From an uncultured Prevotella sp. (GTDB lineage: Bacteria; Bacteroidota; Bacteroidia; Bacteroidales; Bacteroidaceae), in contig CALUFN010000019.1 in the NCBI GenBank assembly GCA_944319945.1, positions 1 to 40,803 of the forward strand: a stretch of DNA of 40,803 bases, read 5' to 3'. Both the position numbers and the translations under genes were made by a program. The first letter of the stretch is position 1. The number at the start of each line of letters is the position of its first letter. The notes under the pieces were generated by a model. The model was not told the DNA's origin. It made no database searches and saw only the letters and a program-made list of their open reading frames with translations. Of the stretch, positions 32,828 to 39,889 are shown one piece after another.

Positions 32828-32933
32828 TTTAATGAGAGTTCTGGGAGTTTTGAGAGTTCTGAGAGGGCTGGGAACGTGGCATAAAACGCTGCGCCGGCCT
32901 GATTATAGATTATGAATTGTGAATTATGCATTA
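32828..32933 (-). repeat. short-period tracts in the hlyD-permease 1 gap
   Basis: At 32830-32866 GAGAGTTCT, GGGAGTTTT, GAGAGTTCT, GAGAGGGCT follow in a 9-bp register next to the hlyD start. At 32904-32933 a 7-bp ATGAATT-type tract abuts the stop of the upstream permease gene. The next gap (34196-34290) has the same two-part layout. Confidence 0.7.
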
Positions 32934-32934
32934 C

Positions 32935-34179
32935 TTATTCGTCTCTCATTGCGTCGACGGGCTTGATGCTCATGGCGCGCATCGCTGGCGCGAGCCCTGC
33001 CAAGACGCCGAGCACGCCGAGCAGGAGCGAGGCTCCAACGGCCACCCAGAAGCGCACTTGGAAGTGCGCCGCCACTATCCCGTCGGTAGTGTTGCCAAGC
33101 TCGAGCATCTGGAGCACCATCACGGCGAACAGTATTCCGCTCATACCGGCCACTGCGGTGAGTATCACGCTCTCGGATATTATCTGGCCGAGGATGTTGC
33201 GCGGCGTGGCTCCTATGGCTCGGCGGATGCCTATCTCGGTGGTGCGCTCGCGCACGGTCACCATCATGATGTTGCTCACCCCTATCGCCCCGGCCAGCAG
33301 GGTGCCGATGCCTACGAGCAGGATGAGGAAGTTGACACCAGAGAAAAGATTGTCGAGCATGCCGAAGAGCACCTCGGTGTTGAACACGGTGACGGCCTTC
33401 TCGTCCGTAGGGTCTATCTTGTGGGCCTTAGCCACAACGGTGCGCATCTTGTCGGTGATGCTGCTCATGGTTACGCCGCGCTGCGCCGTGACGCATATCA
33501 GGTGTACGCTGTCGCCGAGGTTGTAAGCCTTCTGCATAAGCGTGAGCGGCACGGAGACCGACGTCTCGGCGCGCCCGTTGACGCTCATGTTGCCCGCGCT
33601 GTAGTCTACGCCAACAACGTCGTAATATATATTGTCCACGCGTATGCGCTTGCCACACGGGTCTCCGCCTCCCGGAAACAGCTCCTTGTACACGCGTTTG
33701 CCGATGACGCACACCTTGCGGTTCTGCTTTACGTCCATCTCGTTGATGTAGCGGCCGTAAAACAGCTGCGGAGTCTCCACCTTCTGGTAGTCGGGCAGCA
33801 GACCCTTCATGGAGCAACTGGTCTTCTTGTCGTCGTAAACGGCCGTGCAGCCCCAATGGGAGAGCACGGGCGAGACGGTCTCAAGCTCGGGCACCTGATG
33901 CTTCAGACGCTCCACGTCGCCGTAGACCATGCTCCACTGCCGCTCCTTGCGGAAGCCGGCGTAGGGCTTCGTGGTGGGTTGGGGCAAGATGATGGCCGAG
34001 TTGGTGGCGAAGCCCTCGAAGTTGTTTTGCAGCAGTTCCTTAAGCCCCTGCCCTCCTCCGAGCAGGGCCACGAGCATGAACACGCCCCAAAACACGCCGA
34101 ACCCCGTAAGGAAGCTGCGACTCTTGTTTCTCGACAGCGTGTCAAGTATCTCGCGAAAGCGGTCGATGTCGAATTTCAT
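32935..34179 (-). CDS. MacB-like ABC transporter permease 1
   Basis: FtsX/MacB-type permease of a mechanotransmission exporter. The 414-residue protein begins MKFDIDRFREILDTLSRNKS, has one N-terminal membrane helix (FLTGFGVFWGVFMLVALLGGG region), a large periplasmic MacB_PCD domain, and three C-terminal helices. The cytoplasmic coupling segment VRERTTEIGIRRAIGATPRNI is the FtsX signature. No ATPase domain is fused; the ATPase is encoded separately upstream. Confidence 0.92.
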   Translation of the reverse strand: MKFDIDRFREILDTLSRNKSRSFLTGFGVFWGVFMLVALLGGGQGLKELLQNNFEGFATNSAIILPQPTTKPYAGFRKERQWSMVYGDVERLKHQVPELETVSPVLSHWGCTAVYDDKKTSCSMKGLLPDYQKVETPQLFYGRYINEMDVKQNRKVCVIGKRVYKELFPGGGDPCGKRIRVDNIYYDVVGVDYSAGNMSVNGRAETSVSVPLTLMQKAYNLGDSVHLICVTAQRGVTMSSITDKMRTVVAKAHKIDPTDEKAVTVFNTEVLFGMLDNLFSGVNFLILLVGIGTLLAGAIGVSNIMMVTVRERTTEIGIRRAIGATPRNILGQIISESVILTAVAGMSGILFAVMVLQMLELGNTTDGIVAAHFQVRFWVAVGASLLLGVLGVLAGLAPAMRAMSIKPVDAMRDE

Positions 34180-34195
34180 GTTATTATTTTTTTAA

Positions 34196-34290
34196 TGGGA
34201 ACACTGGGAGGGCTGGGAGAGCTGAGAGGTCTGTGAAAGATTCGCCTCACGGTGTCCGCCCAATTGTGCATTATGAATTGTGCATTATGA
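34196..34290 (-). repeat. short-period tracts in the permease 1-permease 2 gap
   Basis: At 34198-34236 GGGAACACT, GGGAGGGCT, GGGAGAGCT, GAGAGGTCT follow in a 9-bp register just before permease 1. At 34262-34290 GTGCATT, ATGAATT, GTGCATT, ATGAATT follow in a 7-bp register and abut the permease 2 stop codon. Confidence 0.7.
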
Positions 34291-34291
34291 A

Positions 34292-35551
34292 TTATTCCGC
34301 CCTCAGTGCCTCTATGGGTCTTATGCGGGCGGCCTTGCGCGCGGGGATGAGTCCGGCGAGCGTGCCGGCCACTATCATCACCACCGTGGCGGCCACGCAT
34401 ACGCCTATGCCCACCGTGGGGTTGTAGAACATCGTGGCCTCGAATAGGCCGCTGTTCACTTTCATTTGGCCTATCGTGGCGTCCATGTACTCGTTGGCCG
34501 CCACGCCGAGCACCATGCCTATGTAGCCGAAGAACGTAGTGATGACCACGCTCTCGGTGATGATCAGCCGGAGTATCGACATCGGCTTGGCCCCTATGGC
34601 CTTGCGTATGCCGAACTCGCGGGTGCGTTCCTTGACGGTGATGAGCATGATGTTGCTCACGCCCACTATGCCGCTGAGCAGCGTGAAGAGGCCTACCACC
34701 CACAGGGCGGTGCGTATGATGTTCATGCCGGTGTTCATCTGCAGGTTTTGCGTGAAGCGGTTCCATATCCACACGGCGCTTTCGTCGTCGGGGGCGGCGC
34801 GGTGGTTCAGGTTGAGCCGAGCGCGGTATTGTTCCTCGAAGCGGTCGTTGGCCTCCTGGGTGTCAAGGCCCTTAAACGAGAAGAGTATCGTCCCTACCTC
34901 GTCGCCCTTGCCGTAGATGGTGCGGAAGGTGGTAAACGGCACGAAGGCGGCCGTGTTCATGCCGCTGCGGTCGGCCTTGTAGACGCCCACCACGCGGAAG
35001 GCCGTGCTGTCAACGTCGACGTAGCGGCCTACGAGCAGCTCGGCCCTGCGGGGCATCAGCTCCTTAGCGTCGTCCTCGCCGAGCACTATCACCTTGCGCT
35101 TTTGGCTTATGTCGATGTTGTTGATGAAGCGTCCGCAGAGCATCTCCTTCTTATTTATCTTTATTTCGTTGGGGAACACTCCGTCTATCGAGCCGCTCAC
35201 GTAGTCGGCTCCGCAGCTCAATGTCACTCCGCTCAGGCTCATCGAGCCGCCGGTCTCGTCAACGTTGGCGGGAAAGTTGGTCGAGGCCACGCCCATGTCC
35301 TTGTCGTTAAGGCGTATGCTCCGCCCCTCCTTCAGTCCGTCGTAAGGCTTCGACGTGTAGCTGCCGCCCACTATCATCGAGTTGTCAAGAAACCTGTCGC
35401 TCTGCAGCGTCATGGCGTTGATAAGTCCGTTGCCCGCCCCGAGCAGGAAGATGAGCATGAAGATACCCCACGCCACGGCGAAGCCCGTAAGCGCGGTGCG
35501 CAACTTGTTGCGCCTTACCGTACTATAAATCTCAACGAAAATGTCTCTCAT
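34292..35551 (-). CDS. MacB-like ABC transporter permease 2
   Basis: Paralogue of permease 1 (419 residues) starting MRDIFVEIYSTVRRNKLRTA. It has the N-terminal helix (FAVAWGIFMLIFLLGAGNGL), a periplasmic domain, three C-terminal helices and the coupling signature VKERTREFGIRKAIGAKPMSI. The two permeases probably form a heterodimer with two copies of the separate ATPase. The start codon is directly flanked by the arm of a long inverted repeat. Confidence 0.92.
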   Translation of the reverse strand: MRDIFVEIYSTVRRNKLRTALTGFAVAWGIFMLIFLLGAGNGLINAMTLQSDRFLDNSMIVGGSYTSKPYDGLKEGRSIRLNDKDMGVASTNFPANVDETGGSMSLSGVTLSCGADYVSGSIDGVFPNEIKINKKEMLCGRFINNIDISQKRKVIVLGEDDAKELMPRRAELLVGRYVDVDSTAFRVVGVYKADRSGMNTAAFVPFTTFRTIYGKGDEVGTILFSFKGLDTQEANDRFEEQYRARLNLNHRAAPDDESAVWIWNRFTQNLQMNTGMNIIRTALWVVGLFTLLSGIVGVSNIMLITVKERTREFGIRKAIGAKPMSILRLIITESVVITTFFGYIGMVLGVAANEYMDATIGQMKVNSGLFEATMFYNPTVGIGVCVAATVVMIVAGTLAGLIPARKAARIRPIEALRAE

Positions 35552-35868
35552 AAAGCCCCTCCTAACCTCCCCCGCGGGGAGGAACCTGATTTGTCTTGGC
35601 GGTTGTCACCGCTAATATAATCCTTAATTTGCATCACTTCTTATCGTTTGTCATAAATTACTGACAGTCAACATGTTACGCACAGCATTGCAAAAGGTGG
35701 CCTTTTAGGCTGTAAAAGGTGGCCTTTTAGGGCGTAAAAGATGTCCTTTTAACGTGTGAAAGGATACCTTTTGCAAAACACTTCTTCCCGACCGGCCCAC
35801 GAAGAGGCGTAAGCTCACACTCAAGACACGCCTCTCTCCTCCCCGCGGGGGAGGCCGGGCGGGGCTTT
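35552..35868 (-). repeat. 317-bp gap bounded by 31-bp inverted arms
   Basis: The left arm 35552-35582 begins at the base after the permease 2 start codon (plus-strand coordinates). The right arm 35838-35868 ends at the base before the ATPase stop codon. The arms are reverse complements apart from a few positions; each contains CCTCCCC/GGGGAGG and can also fold on itself. Array copy 7 lies between them, and the remainder (35583-35675, 35773-35837) has no recognisable gene. Confidence 0.75.
35676..35772 (+). repeat. four-unit 22-bp palindrome array, copy 7
   Basis: A shortened leader (TTACGCACAGCATTGC, 35676-35691; the middle seems deleted) precedes units at 35692, 35714, 35736 and 35758: AAAAGGTGGCCTTTT twice, AAAAGATGTCCTTTT, GAAAGGATACCTTTT. 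The third unit shows a paired G-C to A-T change at positions 6 and 10 that preserves the palindrome. It is followed by GCAAAACA. Confidence 0.92.
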
Positions 35869-36588
35869 TTACTTCATCACTCCACCGCTGCCGAACGGCG
35901 AGGCGTGGTGGTCAAAGTTCACCTCTATGTTGCCTATCACGCCGTCCTTGATGTGTACTATCTTGTTGGTCTCGTTGGCCACGCCGCTCTCGTGGGTCAC
36001 CACTACTATCGTCATGCCCTGCTCCTCGTTGAGCTGCTTGAGCAGCTTCATCACTTCAACGCTCGTCTTAGAGTCAAGGGCGCCCGTAGGCTCGTCGGCC
36101 AAGATTATCTGCGGATGGGTTATCAGGGCACGGGCTATGGCCACGCGCTGCTTCTGTCCGCCCGACATCTCGTTGGGATAGTGGCCGGCCCAGTCCTTAA
36201 GGCCGAGGCGGTCGAGGTATTCCATAGCCATGCGGCGACGCTGCTTGCGGCCCGCGCCCTGGTAGAAGAGGGGCAGCTCGACGTTTTCGACGGCCGTCTT
36301 GAACGGTATCAGGTTGAACGACTGGAAGATGAAGCCTATCATGCGGTTGCGGTATTCGGCCGCACGCGTCTCCGAGAGGTCCTTGATGAGCGTGCCGTTG
36401 AGCGTGTATTCGCCCGAATCATAGTTGTCGAGTATGCCCAATATATTTAATAATGTAGACTTGCCCGAGCCCGACGCGCCCATTATCGACACGAACTCGC
36501 CCCGCTCTATGTCGAGCGTGATGCCCTTGAGCACGTGCAGCGGCTGGCCGTTGTCGTAAGTCTTGTTGATGTCTTTCAAGTGAATCAT
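35869..36588 (-). CDS. MacB/LolD-type ABC transporter ATPase
   Basis: Cytoplasmic ATPase driving the MacB-like exporter. The 239-residue protein has Walker A GASGSGKST (37-45), Q-loop FIFQSFNLIPF, signature MSGGQKQRVAIARAL, Walker B ILADEPTGALD, and H-loop VVTHE. The usual length for free-standing MacB/LolD ATPases is about 220-240. It is the first gene of the minus-strand exporter operon (ATPase, permease 2, permease 1, adaptor, TolC). I see no TAnnTTTG before it, so it could be read through from the upstream GntR operon. Confidence 0.94.
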   Translation of the reverse strand: MIHLKDINKTYDNGQPLHVLKGITLDIERGEFVSIMGASGSGKSTLLNILGILDNYDSGEYTLNGTLIKDLSETRAAEYRNRMIGFIFQSFNLIPFKTAVENVELPLFYQGAGRKQRRRMAMEYLDRLGLKDWAGHYPNEMSGGQKQRVAIARALITHPQIILADEPTGALDSKTSVEVMKLLKQLNEEQGMTIVVVTHESGVANETNKIVHIKDGVIGNIEVNFDHHASPFGSGGVMK

Positions 36589-36606
36589 TGTGAAATGTAT
36601 TTATAA

Positions 36607-36815
36607 TACCACCCCAACCCTCCCAAAGGTATGGAGCCTGGAATACGTTTATGGTTTAAACTCGGTTGTCAATTCTCATACGCAATGACGACGGTAAGAC
36701 ACGAAAAGTTGCGTCAACCCTGCGTTATCACACATAATTTAACATTATGTCAGTTACTAAAAGCGCTCTCAGGGCTAACTAAAGCCCAGGCCCTTCGAAA
36801 GGGGTTTGAGGTGGG
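36607..36815 (-). repeat. imperfect inverted repeat in the ATPase-GntR gap
   Basis: CCACCCCAACCCTCCCAAAG (near 36609) is partly complementary to the segment 36791-36815 (AAAGGGGTTTGAGGTGGG), which itself starts with the hairpin CCCTTCGAAAGGG. The right arm ends one base before the GntR stop codon. The space between is AT-rich without a gene. Confidence 0.5.
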
Positions 36816-36816
36816 T

Positions 36817-37182
36817 TCATGAAGGATCGGCTTGTGAGTTCCATCTCTCTTCCACCTCCTCGATGCCTATCCCGAGCATGCGCATCTGGCGGAACAGCTC
36901 AGGCAGACGCTGCTCCATGAACTCCTTTCGGCGTTCCTTGAGTATCTGCCGCTTGGCCCCGGCTGTGACGAAGTAGCCCAGGCCGCGCTTCTTATATATC
37001 ACTCCCTGCTGCTCCAAGAGGTCGTATGACTTCACGGTGGTGTTGGTGTTCACCTCGAGCAGCACGGCGTATTCGCGCACCGAGGGGATGCGCTCGTCGT
37101 CGCCGAACTTTCCCGTGAGTATCTCGTCGCACAGGCGGTCGGCTATCTGCACGTATATCGCTTTCTCTGAAGTAAAGTTCAT
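36817..37182 (-). CDS. GntR-family (YtrA-type) transcriptional regulator
   Basis: Short GntR repressor lacking a large effector domain. From the ATG at 37182 it reads MNFTSEKAIYVQIADRLCDE (121 residues). The winged helix has ERIPSVREYAVLLEVNTNTTVKSYDLLEQQGVIYKKRGLGYFV, with IPSVREYA and GLGYFV as hallmarks. The C-terminal helices are short. The start overlaps the stop of the upstream membrane gene as ATGA; a longer start at 37194 would overlap by 16 bp. It is likely the regulator of its own ABC operon, but unusually is the last gene. Confidence 0.9.
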   Translation of the reverse strand: MNFTSEKAIYVQIADRLCDEILTGKFGDDERIPSVREYAVLLEVNTNTTVKSYDLLEQQGVIYKKRGLGYFVTAGAKRQILKERRKEFMEQRLPELFRQMRMLGIGIEEVEERWNSQADPS

Positions 37183-38000
37183 AAGTTTGTCCATTTATTG
37201 TTAATCACCTGCATGCGGCTGAACAGCTTGTAAGAAAGCATCCAGTCGATCACCGCCACGGCCGTGAACACTGCGGCCGCAACGTAAAACGAGAGGTCGG
37301 TCTGCTGCGCGCTCATTGTTATCTTATAGCTGCCGCACAAGGCACGGCTAACGTTCATGTGCAAGACGATGACCAGCAGCAGCGTAACAGACGAGAGCAC
37401 GAACCGGTAACGGCGGAAAAACGCGCCTCCGAGCATGTATAACGAGTGAGCCCACACTATCACGGCTACAGCCGCAAGATGGGCAGCCGCGCTCCGGTCA
37501 GGGCTTATCAGCGTGGCGCGGGTGGCGTCGTGACCCGTGAGCACCATGCTCACGAAGCCAGGTACGGCACTCCCCGCATAGTCTACGCCCGCAGCCAGAC
37601 AGGTCAGGATGCGCAGCACGTCGGCCACGCAGAGGGCAGCAAAGCCCATGACCGCCCACGCCACCGTGCCGTAAATGAAGCGCACGGCGAACTTCTCGGC
37701 AGCGGTGGCCGGCAACATCATGAACGCCAGGCGGCCGGTCTTTGCCGTCATGTTGTTGAAAACGTAAGCCCCGCCTATCACGACGTATATCAGATAAGCC
37801 GAAAACTGCAGCGAGACGACGTTTGATATGGTGATGGACGTAGCATGAAACTCGCCCTTTATCACCGGCCAAAAGAACATGAAGGCCATGAATAGATAAA
37901 CGAACACCATCACGCAGGCCGACGTAAGCAGCTCCTTACGGTCCATGCGGAACGTCCACCGGGCCACGAGGCCGAAGCGTTTCATATCGAATTTCTTCAT
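37179..38000 (-). CDS. ABC-associated membrane protein, paralogue 3
   Basis: A 273-residue protein with about six hydrophobic segments. It starts MKKFDMKRFGLVARWTFRM and ends LFSRMQVINNKWTNL. The N-terminal RFG-x-x-x-[RK]W and C-terminal RMQV-x-NKW-x-NL blocks are shared with the two genes upstream. The conserved ends and length of about 275 identify a tandem family. The position between an ABC ATPase and a YtrA-type regulator suggests membrane subunits of that transporter. Substrate unknown. Confidence 0.8.
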   Translation of the reverse strand: MKKFDMKRFGLVARWTFRMDRKELLTSACVMVFVYLFMAFMFFWPVIKGEFHATSITISNVVSLQFSAYLIYVVIGGAYVFNNMTAKTGRLAFMMLPATAAEKFAVRFIYGTVAWAVMGFAALCVADVLRILTCLAAGVDYAGSAVPGFVSMVLTGHDATRATLISPDRSAAAHLAAVAVIVWAHSLYMLGGAFFRRYRFVLSSVTLLLVIVLHMNVSRALCGSYKITMSAQQTDLSFYVAAAVFTAVAVIDWMLSYKLFSRMQVINNKWTNL

Positions 38001-38012
38001 AATCAGGGCTTT

Positions 38013-38837
38013 TTATAGGTTTATCCACTTGTTGTCCGCCACCTGCATGCGGCGGAATATCCTGTAAGACAGCATCCAGTTGGCCACGGCTACGGCCAAG
38101 AGCACGACGCCTGCAGCGGCAAACGAGGCGTTGTTGCCTGCGTCGTTGACGGCCGCGTCGACGTTGGCCGACACGAAAGAGAGTAGCATCGCAAAGGCCA
38201 GGAACAGCACGAGATGCACCACGCTGACGGCTACCAGCTGGTAACGGCGCAGCAACGTGCCCCCGAGCACGTAGAGCGAATGGGCCCATACGCACCAGCA
38301 TACGGCGACGAAATTCACTCCCCAGGGAAACTCGGAGCCGCTGCTCATCGACGTTCCGGGCAGGTCGGCCGAGGTGAAAAGCAGGAGGAGGAAGTCCGGC
38401 AGGCAGAACTTCACGTAGTCGATGCCCGCCAACAGGCACACCAGTATCCTCACAACATCGGCCACGCAGAAGGCTGCTATGCCCACGACCGCGACTCCCA
38501 GTGTGACTGCAAGGAAGCGCACGAGAAACTTCTCAAGGTCGATGGCCGGCAGCATCTTCACCGCTATGCGGCCCTTCTTGGTACCCATGTCGGCGAAAAT
38601 GAAGCTACCGCAGATGACGGCGATAATCATGAAGATCACCGTACACATCTCCACCGAATGCGTCAGGCGGGCGGGGTCTACCTCTTCGGCGCCTTTCAGG
38701 TAAGGATACGTCCACCCGATGTAAGGCACGATATAGGCGAACGACGCACCCGAGGCGAACGACAGCACGCTCTTATAACTCATGCCGAGTTGCCAGCGGG
38801 CCGTGCGCCCGAATCGTTTTATATTGAAATTGCCCAT
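38013..38837 (-). CDS. ABC-associated membrane protein, paralogue 2
   Basis: A 274-residue protein starting MGNFNIKRFGRTARWQLGM and ending RIFRRMQVADNKWINL, with about six hydrophobic segments. Interior blocks also match its neighbours: KKGRIAVKMLPAIDLEKFLVRF corresponds to TGRLAFMMLPATAAEKFAVRF and EQRITFRMLPAGDLEKFVAR, with MLPA-x-x-x-EKF-x-x-R common to all. Only 12 bases separate it from paralogue 3. Likely transporter permease subunit. Confidence 0.8.
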   Translation of the reverse strand: MGNFNIKRFGRTARWQLGMSYKSVLSFASGASFAYIVPYIGWTYPYLKGAEEVDPARLTHSVEMCTVIFMIIAVICGSFIFADMGTKKGRIAVKMLPAIDLEKFLVRFLAVTLGVAVVGIAAFCVADVVRILVCLLAGIDYVKFCLPDFLLLLFTSADLPGTSMSSGSEFPWGVNFVAVCWCVWAHSLYVLGGTLLRRYQLVAVSVVHLVLFLAFAMLLSFVSANVDAAVNDAGNNASFAAAGVVLLAVAVANWMLSYRIFRRMQVADNKWINL

Positions 38838-38878
38838 AGCTCTATGATTTTTATGTCAGGAGATTAATGAAATTAAAG

Positions 38879-38970
38879 CAGTTATGCGAGCTGAAGCCAT
38901 CGCCCCGGCAGGCAAACCGATCGGCTTCAGGCCGAACTTCGCTGCTTCACTCGTCACTCTTCACTCTTAG
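38879..38970 (-). repeat. hairpin and 7-bp-period tract in the paralogue 1-2 gap
   Basis: GCAGTTATGCGAGCTGAAGC pairs imperfectly with GGCTTCAGGCCGAACTTCGC (CTGAAGCC/GGCTTCAG is exact). At about 38947-38968 TTCACTC, GTCACTC, TTCACTC follow in a 7-bp register next to the stop codon of paralogue 1. Confidence 0.55.
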
Positions 38971-38977
38971 CTTAACG

Positions 38978-39805
38978 TTACAGGTTCAGCCACTTGTTGT
39001 TGACTACCTGCATGCGGCGGAATATCCTGTAAGCCAACCACCAGTCTGCCACGAACCATGCGGCAAAAAACGCTGCGGCCACCCATGTCCACACGTTAAT
39101 CAAAGTGTAAACGGTCTCCTTGTCGATGCCGTCGACAAAGTGTACGATAACGGGCAGACTTATCATCCCGAAGGCGAAATGAACAAGCGAGGTAAGCACG
39201 AACTGGCGGCGACGGAACAGCGCACCTCCGAGCACGTAGAACGAATGTATCCACAACGACCACGTTAAGGCGAGCGCCACGCAGCCGGCCATGCTAAGCC
39301 CCTCGACACCCTCGACATCGGCGAAGCGCACATCCGCGCCGCCGAATAGCTGCGAGAAAAAGTCGGGTATCACGCTCTTCACCACCTCTATGCCGGACAT
39401 AAGGCTTATGAGCATGCGGAAGACGTCGGCCAAGCAGAAGGCCACCATGCCCATGACCCACCACACCACGGTGACGTAGAGCGCACGGGCGACGAACTTC
39501 TCAAGGTCGCCGGCGGGCAGCATCCTGAACGTTATGCGCTGCTCTTTCGTCTTCATGTTGTTGAAAATCCAGCATCCGCCGATAGTAACGACGACGGTGT
39601 AAATCACGATGCAAAACTGCAAGGCACTTGAAAGCTGTGCTGCCACGTGAAGCGTGGAATGGCCGTAGCTGCCCAGCATCTGCACGATGAAGGAAACGAG
39701 CATGGCGAAGAACATGGCGGCAGTATTAGTAAGAATCTCTTTGCGCGTCATCACGGCCGACCATTTGAGCACGCGTCCGAAGCGTTGTATGTTGAATCGT
39801 GTCAT
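38978..39805 (-). CDS. ABC-associated membrane protein, paralogue 1
   Basis: The start is taken at 39805 (MTRFNIQRFGRVLKWSAVMT), giving 275 residues. This aligns with the paralogue starts, whereas the frame extension to 39850 adds an unrelated stretch. It ends RIFRRMQVVNNKWLNL and carries the MLPAGDLEKFVAR block and about six hydrophobic segments. First of three membrane genes after the ATPase, 84 bases from it. The motif conservation at both cytoplasmic ends suggests contacts with the ATPase, which is inference. Confidence 0.8.
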   Translation of the reverse strand: MTRFNIQRFGRVLKWSAVMTRKEILTNTAAMFFAMLVSFIVQMLGSYGHSTLHVAAQLSSALQFCIVIYTVVVTIGGCWIFNNMKTKEQRITFRMLPAGDLEKFVARALYVTVVWWVMGMVAFCLADVFRMLISLMSGIEVVKSVIPDFFSQLFGGADVRFADVEGVEGLSMAGCVALALTWSLWIHSFYVLGGALFRRRQFVLTSLVHFAFGMISLPVIVHFVDGIDKETVYTLINVWTWVAAAFFAAWFVADWWLAYRIFRRMQVVNNKWLNL

Positions 39806-39889
39806 AAGATAATGCTTTTTTAGTTGTTTAAGGATGATTGTGTTGAACATATAAGGCCGATGGGACGTATCCGCCCGATAAGCCTACCG

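Noticed and set aside
32926-34236. Long plus-strand open frame of 436 codons opposite permease 1
   Set aside because: It is the reverse-strand shadow of a well-supported MacB-like permease; composition is typical of antisense frames in GC-rich codons.
34466-35620. Long plus-strand open frame of 384 codons opposite permease 2
   Set aside because: Antisense shadow of a clear FtsX/MacB-type gene, with no recognisable domain of its own.
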